Source: Parasegetibacter sp. NRK P23
GTDB lineage: Bacteria; Bacteroidota; Bacteroidia; Chitinophagales; Chitinophagaceae
Direction: 5' to 3'
Assembly (NCBI RefSeq): GCF_023721715.1
Contig: NZ_JAMDLG010000001.1
Span: 3,697,784 to 3,761,783, forward strand
Length of the DNA: 64,000 nt
Shown: positions 58,308-64,000 of the stretch, piece after piece
How positions within the stretch are numbered: position 1 is the stretch's first letter
Layout of the letters: the number at the start of each line of letters is the position of its first letter
Made by a program: the position numbers and the translations under genes
The notes under the pieces: model-generated
Databases searched by the model: none
What the model was told of the DNA's origin: nothing
Seen by the model: the letters and a program-made list of their open reading frames with translations, nothing else

Positions 58308-61166
58308 TTAGAAGAGGTCGTTCACCGCGGGGCGGCTGTACTGCTCTTTTTTATCGGAAGATGGTTTGGGAAGTCCGAAGTAAAACCAGAGGGTTCTTTT
58401 CCTGTTTCCGTTCAAATGATTGGGTTCGCCCGATGGGCCCAGTTTGGAAGGATTTGCATCTATGTTCAAAGCCAGCTTGGTGCCCAACGCCGGAATAGCA
58501 TCCAGGAACGAGATGTTGCCAACCGGCAGATTGGGGTGTGGCTTCGCCCCGGAAAGACCATAAAAATCGAAGAGCCTTACGAACAAACCGGTATCGGCGC
58601 TGGCAATGGTGAACTTGCCTTCCACGGTGTTCATTTCCATCCAGGTAATGTCCGCGTAGTACCCTTTGAATTCAGGATAGATCCAGGGTGCGCTGCCCGT
58701 ATGTGTATTGTTGTAAGCGTTCTCCCACACATTATCCGTTACGCCCTGTAACCGGTTCTTCCAAACACGGTACGGGCCTTTCCCCAACCACTTCGCACCC
58801 AACACGAAGTTTTCAGGATAATTGAAAGAAACTCCTGCAAAAGGATAATCACCATTCAAGGCGTAATCATATTCCATGGAAAGCCATCCGCTGCCGTTCA
58901 TGCGCCAGCGCACATACTTCATATCACCTGAGTAGGTGAATTCGGCGATGGCATCATTTCCTTCGGTCCAGGTTTTCACGCCGGAAACAGTGGCGTTGCC
59001 CGAAACCATTACCGGGCCGTTGGAGAAAGAGAGTTTATCGCTCATCGTATTGCGCAGGTTCACGATCTGCCCGGATTTTTTATCCAGGAACACCGTTACT
59101 TCTCCGCCTTTCAGTCCGATGATGGAGTCTCCGATGTTTTCAAAGCCTGCGGCGGATTTATCTTTCAGGACCACTTGGGTCAGCAGCGCTTCATTGCCCT
59201 TAATTTTCCAGGTCCATTTGTAGATTTCTTTTTTGAAAGGATCGAAGGCCGCCAGTACCAGGGCGTCGTAATTTTTCCAATCCGCGGGCAGGGGCAAACT
59301 GAGAATGCCTTTTTTACCCGGCGCGATATCGGGAGCGGGGGCCGTTCCTTTTTGCTGGAGGGAATAACCGGCGAACTGCTCTCCCGGCTGGCGGAAATTC
59401 ACAAGACCCCACTGGAAAGAACATTGAGCGATGTTCGTGAAGTGAAACCTGTTCTCGATCTCAATGCCTCCGGCGAATTGAGCCGGAAGATTTTTGAGCG
59501 TGATTTTTACAGGAGAAAATATTTCGCGGATGGCGAAGAAGCCACCTTCTTTTTCGCGGTGGGGTCCCATGATGCCGTCGGGCGCGTTCACCCCGTTCAC
59601 ATCAATGATGTTGTTGAGGTCGGTCCGCACCACACCTTCATCTACCATGGCCCAGAGAAAACCGCCGCCGGAACGTTTGGCGTTCCAGTGCTGTTCCCAC
59701 ATATCGTATAACCCGGTGGCGCAACCGCCATCGTCCTGGCAGTGGAGGAATTCCGTGGGCATGTAGATATTATTGTCGGCGAGAATTTTCTGGGTGCTGT
59801 AATAATCTTCATAGTGGTTACAGTCGATGCCATTGTAAGCGTTTCCCGGCCTGTGGTGCGCATGGATGACGGGACGGTTGGAGAAATCATATTTGCCGTA
59901 ATCATCGTCCAGTTCTTTGTTGTGTCCACCTTCGTTGCCATTGCTCCAGAAGATGATGGAGGGATGGTTCAGGTCGCGGACCACCAGTTCCTTCACCAGT
60001 TTTTCACCGGCAGGAGTACTGTAAGCTTTTTGCCAGCCGGCCAGCTCGTTCAACACATAAATACCCATGGAGTCGCAGAGTTCCAGGAAACGTTTATCGG
60101 GCGGATAATGTGAGCAGCGCACGGCGTTCATGTTCATTTCTTTCAGCAGCAACGCGTCTTTCACCTGTATTTCTTCGTTCAGGGTGCGGCCGGTTTCGGG
60201 CCAGAAGCAGTGGCGGTTGATGCCCTTCATTTTCACCTGCACGCCGTTGATGTAGATGCCATCGCCCTTTCTTATTTCGATGGTGCGGAAGCCGAAGGTT
60301 TCTTTGAGCTGGAAAGTTTTTTTTCCCGCGGACTGAAGGGAAACGAACGCCTTGTAAAGGTGTGGCGTTTCCGAAGTCCAGGTTAGGATATTATTTGCTT
60401 TGGTGCGCAGCACCACCACGGAATCTTTGGGTGTAACGGAGGCTTTGGCGGTGGCCACGAATTTCCCTTTGGCATCGCGGATATCGGCAACGATCTCCCG
60501 GTTTTGTTGCAATCCTTTTACGAACACCTGCATGGCGAAACTACCGTCCGCTTTGGCATCGATAGCTGTATAGTCGATATGTTCCTTCGGAACGGCTTCC
60601 AGGTAAACGGGTCTGAAAATACCGCCGAATACCCAGTAATCCGCCAGCCTTTCGGCATTGTTAACGGATGGGTCAGCCGACATTTTAGACACTTCCGCTT
60701 CCAACAGGTTCTGTGCGCCGAAAACCAGTTTATCAGTGATTTTATATTTGAACCGGTAGAAGGCGCCCTGGTGTTTTTCTCCCGCGGGTTTACCGTTTAT
60801 TTTTACTTCGGTATCCGTCATGGAACCTTCGAATACGATGAAGATATCTTTTCCCTTCCAGTTCGCGGGTACATTGAATTTGTACTTGTAAAGTCCCTTT
60901 TCATCCGCGAAGCGGAAATTTTTTCCGTAGGTCTTGTAATCCCGGCCGTAATTGTAGGCGCCGAATCCTTCCTGTTCCCAGCAGGACGGCACCTGGATGG
61001 TGGTCCATTTGCCGCTGTTGCGCCCGGCGGTGCAGAAGAATTCCCAGGTTTTGGTATCCGAGCTTCCTGTACCGGACAGGTATTGAATCTCTTTTTCCTG
61101 TGCGCTTGCGTGAACAACCGTTGCGAGGAAAAAAGCGGAGAAAAGCAGTTTTTTTACGTTGAGCAT
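58308..61166 (-). CDS. GH2 family glycosidase (beta-galactosidase-like)
   Basis: 952 residues with signal peptide (LLFSAFFLATVVHASAQ). The jelly-roll (VPSCWEQEGFGAYNYGRDYK; FEGSMTDTEVKINGKPAGEK), Ig-like domains and TIM barrel are in the usual order. The acid/base is in IFWSNGNEGGHNKELDDDYG and the nucleophile region in YMPTEFLHCQDDGG. A large C-terminal beta-sandwich follows, as in LacZ. In this operon the likely job is removing beta-galactose or a uronic acid from rhamnogalacturonan I side chains; the exact specificity is unknown. It starts 31 bp after the GH106 stop. Confidence 0.93.
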   Translation of the reverse strand: MLNVKKLLFSAFFLATVVHASAQEKEIQYLSGTGSSDTKTWEFFCTAGRNSGKWTTIQVPSCWEQEGFGAYNYGRDYKTYGKNFRFADEKGLYKYKFNVPANWKGKDIFIVFEGSMTDTEVKINGKPAGEKHQGAFYRFKYKITDKLVFGAQNLLEAEVSKMSADPSVNNAERLADYWVFGGIFRPVYLEAVPKEHIDYTAIDAKADGSFAMQVFVKGLQQNREIVADIRDAKGKFVATAKASVTPKDSVVVLRTKANNILTWTSETPHLYKAFVSLQSAGKKTFQLKETFGFRTIEIRKGDGIYINGVQVKMKGINRHCFWPETGRTLNEEIQVKDALLLKEMNMNAVRCSHYPPDKRFLELCDSMGIYVLNELAGWQKAYSTPAGEKLVKELVVRDLNHPSIIFWSNGNEGGHNKELDDDYGKYDFSNRPVIHAHHRPGNAYNGIDCNHYEDYYSTQKILADNNIYMPTEFLHCQDDGGCATGLYDMWEQHWNAKRSGGGFLWAMVDEGVVRTDLNNIIDVNGVNAPDGIMGPHREKEGGFFAIREIFSPVKITLKNLPAQFAGGIEIENRFHFTNIAQCSFQWGLVNFRQPGEQFAGYSLQQKGTAPAPDIAPGKKGILSLPLPADWKNYDALVLAAFDPFKKEIYKWTWKIKGNEALLTQVVLKDKSAAGFENIGDSIIGLKGGEVTVFLDKKSGQIVNLRNTMSDKLSFSNGPVMVSGNATVSGVKTWTEGNDAIAEFTYSGDMKYVRWRMNGSGWLSMEYDYALNGDYPFAGVSFNYPENFVLGAKWLGKGPYRVWKNRLQGVTDNVWENAYNNTHTGSAPWIYPEFKGYYADITWMEMNTVEGKFTIASADTGLFVRLFDFYGLSGAKPHPNLPVGNISFLDAIPALGTKLALNIDANPSKLGPSGEPNHLNGNRKRTLWFYFGLPKPSSDKKEQYSRPAVNDLF

Positions 61167-61197
61167 ATCCGTTATTTTCTATGAGCGTCTACCGGCG

Positions 61198-64000
61198 CTA
61201 CTTTCCTTTAATTGATGATTTTGTATTCAGTGTATTCAACATCGGGGTTAAGGTGGCTTCACCAAGCATACCGGATGAGAATGGTTCCCATTTCAGTGCG
61301 GAGAAAAGGCCGTCGGCACCCCTGTTTTCCGCTTTGTGCGCGGGGAAATTGATGTTGTAGAACTTCTTCCATTGCACGCCACTTTTTTCCAGGAAGATGA
61401 TCCGGTTGGCCATGCTGTTGGACACCACGATCTCAAGGGTGTTTTTCGCGGCGAAGGCAGTGGAGGGAATCAACACTTCGTAAGTGGGTCCCAGTAGGGT
61501 GGTGACCTTCTTCCCGTTCAGGAAAATTTCCGCCGACTCCCCGATTTTACCCAGGTCCAGTTTCCACACATCGGTCGCTGTTTTGGTATTTGGCCTTGCA
61601 AAGGTGGTGGTATATTTCGCCACGCCTGAAAAATACTGGTAATCATCACCAGGCAGCTCCGTCCACGAACCCGGTTTGGTAACCATTACAGGCTGTGGAA
61701 GTTTCGGGCCTCCCGAAACAAAGGCCAGTTTCCAGCTTTTGCCAACAGTTTGCGCGGCGCCAACTGCCACATAGGAAGGAAACATTTGTCCGCTGATGGG
61801 CTGGTCCGATACCTGGAGCACAAGGCTTTCCCCCGGCCTTAAGGAAAGGTGGACCAGCATGGAATCTTTCGATAACCTGGGTTGTAATACGCCTGCTTCG
61901 CCGTTCATGGGATTGAACAGGGCGGCATACCGGAATTTTTTGGAAACGGGCACCCATTGGTCGATGGCCAGATTTCCTGTATTGGCGATGAAATGATATT
62001 CTCCGTTCGGGATGATTCTGCGTATGCTCTTCACCCCTTCTGGTAGCATTTCTTTTCTTACAGCGGCGGCTTTCAGCAGGTCGGCAAGTTTTTCACCTTC
62101 TGCCACCAGTAGTTTTCCCTTCCCGGTTGTTGCCGTAAAAATGCCGGTTGCGGGATCATTCTCAATGGTGAGTTCCTGCATCACTTTTCCGAAGAAAGCC
62201 TTTACTTCATCCTGGTTGGCCATGCCGGGCGCGTTTTGAGGCAGGTGCCCGGCAAACACAACGGTGGCGCCTTGCTGCGCAAGGGCGTATAACTTACGTA
62301 CGGTAGCCAATGGCATAGACTTCAATTGCGGCACCACGATTACCTGGTATTCCGCTCCGCCCGTTTGGATACGTCCATCCGCTGTTTGGAATGATTCCAG
62401 TTGTTTATCAGAAAAAAGATCGAAGGCATACCCGTTTTCCAGCATCCAGGAAGCCGCGTGTTCAAACGGTGTTCCGTCAAAACCTTCCATACCATCAAAA
62501 TGATGGAGCATTCCGCCCCGCGCGGTCGGTTCCATCAGGCGATCGTGGAAGGGAAAATACAGCAACACGTCGTTCCCGGGTTTTCCGGCCTGTAAAAACG
62601 ACTGGCAACGGGTAACATACTGATTGAGCCAGGCGAAATCTTTCCAGAACGGGTTGTTGGGATGAAAATGAACGGCGGCATAGAACAGCCATCCGGGCCA
62701 TGGATCGTTTTGTGGAGAATAGTTGGTGCCGTGGTAAAAGATATGGTTCACGCCACCAATGAAGTATTTATCCAGCACGGCTTTCACATTGGAGAGCGTT
62801 GAAATGAAGTGATCGTTGAGCCAGGTGGCCGCCTCGGCCGAAGCCAGTGGTTTCCCCGCCACATGTGCCGCGGAGGTGGCGAACTTGTAACGAAGGATAT
62901 TGGTACCTTCCGTTTCCGGGATATCAATGGCGCTGTAGAGATCGAGGATGTTGGCGGGTGAACCGTGCGACTGGTTCCTGATGAGCTTGCCCTGTTTGGC
63001 GGCCCAGTGGTGCCATGGTTGCGTAAACTTTTCCAGGATCAGGTCGGAAATGGTGAGCCTGTAGTCGTGTAGAACACGGATTCGGGTATCTGTATTTTCA
63101 CTGGAAAACAGGTCGGGTAAAAAACGTTCGAGGCGGTAACCTCTTCTTTTGCTGAACTCCTCCAGCAGGTTGGGGGTCCAGTCGCTCTGACCGCGGGCAT
63201 CATCTACTTCATAAGAATCGTTGAACCAGGCCCGCAGGTGGCTCATATCCGTTTTTGCCAGGGAAGTGTTGAATTTCGAGAGGTAGTTATCCAGCGCTTT
63301 CTGTTCAAAATGATCGATCACATTTCCTTCCCCTCCCGGCGCGGAGCGTTCCACCATCTTTCCGTGCAGCCCTTCAAAAAGCGCATATACTTTCCAGTTA
63401 CCAGCGGGGGCGTTCCACTTTATATCCTTCCCATTGGTTACGTTGCTGGAAATATCCATCGACTGCCCGTTTTCGCCGTAGGCGAAAACTTTGATGAGTT
63501 TAAGTGGTTTCGGAAACCGGACCTGGTCGATGGCCAGCGCCTGGAGGTTTTCGTTGTCAGCGATGGGGTCTTTCAACTGATCAGGTTTCAGCGGTTTTCC
63601 ATTTGCGGTACGCACGAAGCCATCGGCGATGAATTCGAGTTGCTGGCTCCATGTTGTTCCACCCGCTACGTCATATTTCTTATGCGTGAGGTATTTGCAG
63701 GCATCTTCAGCGCCAATCCAGGGTCCGCCGAAGGGCCAGCCGGTACCGGTGGCCATATCTATGCCAAGGCCAACCGCTTTCGCTTCATTTAAAGTAAACT
63801 GGAACATTTCCACCCAACGTGGTGAGAGGAAAGGGAGGAAACTGTTTTCAGCTCCCTTTACACCGAAGATGGGCGTGATCTCCAGGCCGCCCAGTCCCGC
63901 GTTTTTGTAGAGGTACATAGAAGCTGCCACGCCTGCTTCAGTAACGGCGCTGCCCTGCCACCACCAACGTGTCCAGGGTTTTGTAGTTGTGGTAACGGCG
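61198..64000 (-). CDS. GH106 alpha-L-rhamnosidase, 5'-truncated by the window edge
   Basis: The frame is open to the last base of the window; the visible N-terminus contains KPWTRWWWQGSAVTEAGVAA, a GH106 landmark, so the start and signal peptide lie beyond 64000. Further features: GGLEITPIFGVKG, FTLNEAKAVGLGIDMATGTG WPFGGPW, RAWFNDSYEVDDARGQSDWT, HYTHNYS-like segment (GVNHIFYHGTNYSPQNDPWP) and C-terminal galactose-binding-like sandwich (LDLGKIGESAEIFLNGKKV). It removes terminal rhamnose from rhamnogalacturonan fragments using calcium. It is the first gene of the operon visible here; more genes, perhaps transporters, may lie upstream. Confidence 0.94.
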   Translation of the reverse strand, partial: AVTTTTKPWTRWWWQGSAVTEAGVAASMYLYKNAGLGGLEITPIFGVKGAENSFLPFLSPRWVEMFQFTLNEAKAVGLGIDMATGTGWPFGGPWIGAEDACKYLTHKKYDVAGGTTWSQQLEFIADGFVRTANGKPLKPDQLKDPIADNENLQALAIDQVRFPKPLKLIKVFAYGENGQSMDISSNVTNGKDIKWNAPAGNWKVYALFEGLHGKMVERSAPGGEGNVIDHFEQKALDNYLSKFNTSLAKTDMSHLRAWFNDSYEVDDARGQSDWTPNLLEEFSKRRGYRLERFLPDLFSSENTDTRIRVLHDYRLTISDLILEKFTQPWHHWAAKQGKLIRNQSHGSPANILDLYSAIDIPETEGTNILRYKFATSAAHVAGKPLASAEAATWLNDHFISTLSNVKAVLDKYFIGGVNHIFYHGTNYSPQNDPWPGWLFYAAVHFHPNNPFWKDFAWLNQYVTRCQSFLQAGKPGNDVLLYFPFHDRLMEPTARGGMLHHFDGMEGFDGTPFEHAASWMLENGYAFDLFSDKQLESFQTADGRIQTGGAEYQVIVVPQLKSMPLATVRKLYALAQQGATVVFAGHLPQNAPGMANQDEVKAFFGKVMQELTIENDPATGIFTATTGKGKLLVAEGEKLADLLKAAAVRKEMLPEGVKSIRRIIPNGEYHFIANTGNLAIDQWVPVSKKFRYAALFNPMNGEAGVLQPRLSKDSMLVHLSLRPGESLVLQVSDQPISGQMFPSYVAVGAAQTVGKSWKLAFVSGGPKLPQPVMVTKPGSWTELPGDDYQYFSGVAKYTTTFARPNTKTATDVWKLDLGKIGESAEIFLNGKKVTTLLGPTYEVLIPSTAFAAKNTLEIVVSNSMANRIIFLEKSGVQWKKFYNINFPAHKAENRGADGLFSALKWEPFSSGMLGEATLTPMLNTLNTKSSIKGK

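Noticed and set aside
1-64000. CRISPR arrays, tRNA, rRNA, intact insertion sequences, integrases
   Set aside because: I looked for regularly spaced repeats, tRNA cloverleaf 3' ends and transposase or integrase motifs and found none that I can support.

Overview
The window comes from a bacterium of the phylum Bacteroidota, most likely family Chitinophagaceae. The evidence is a SusC/SusD pair, a type IX secretion sorting tail, FecI/FecR/TonB-receptor signalling, a DUF6520 protein, Bacteroidota -7 promoter elements (TAnnTTTG), few Shine-Dalgarno sites and a rhamnogalacturonan-degrading locus. I saw no rRNA, tRNA, CRISPR array or intact transposon. Both ends cut through genes: a TPR histidine kinase at the left and a GH106 rhamnosidase at the right.

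Left part (1-12.8 kb). A two-component pair (2-2208) is followed by an AT-richer patch. This holds a small exported Cys/His protein and an unrecognised pair: a four-helix membrane coiled-coil protein and a membrane-anchored vWA-like protein (2439-5088). Next comes the most interesting locus, a tight nine-gene minus-strand operon (11612 down to 5187). In order of transcription it encodes an NrtR-type Nudix regulator, NAMPT, a DUF4291 protein, an 'ADP-ribosylation/crystallin J1' family protein, a NADAR protein, a macrodomain protein, RNA 2'-phosphotransferase KptA, a calcineurin-type phosphatase and a PRPP-synthetase-like protein. Nearly every member makes, consumes, removes or senses NAD+, ADP-ribose or nicotinamide. 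A palindrome overlapping a -7 element lies just before nrtR. DinB-like and VOC genes follow.

Middle (12.8-24 kb). A T9SS-sorted surface protein precedes a small defence-like cluster (14097-17848): a frameshifted HTH gene, a DUF5655 PD-(D/E)xK protein, a MutT-type Nudix enzyme, an SRA-HNH modification-dependent endonuclease and a convergent DUF1016/YhcG nuclease. An iron-uptake pair (PepSY protein, siderophore receptor), a DUF5763-like small protein, and an unknown protein with an upstream HTH regulator come next.

24-39 kb. A TlpA-SusC-SusD operon ends in a 26-bp perfect palindromic terminator shared with a convergent DUF6520 gene. An ECF sigma gene follows. A redox locus (mdaB, DJ-1/PfpI protein, Crp/Fnr regulator; divergent ygiD and yqgE) carries a textbook TGTGA-N6-TCACA site in its divergent control region. 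The Crp-like regulator has the matching RExxxR recognition helix. A large TPR-like protein and a four-gene membrane/M48 protease operon complete this part.

39-64 kb. A two-component cluster (RR-PAS kinase, Rcp1-type regulator, PAS/GAF kinase) diverges from an ECF sigma-FecR-TonB receptor-purple acid phosphatase operon. An RRM RNA-binding protein and an L,D-transpeptidase remnant follow. The last 13 kb is a seven-gene minus-strand operon for rhamnogalacturonan I breakdown: GH106, GH2, GH28, PL11, CE12, a six-hairpin glycosidase and GH105.
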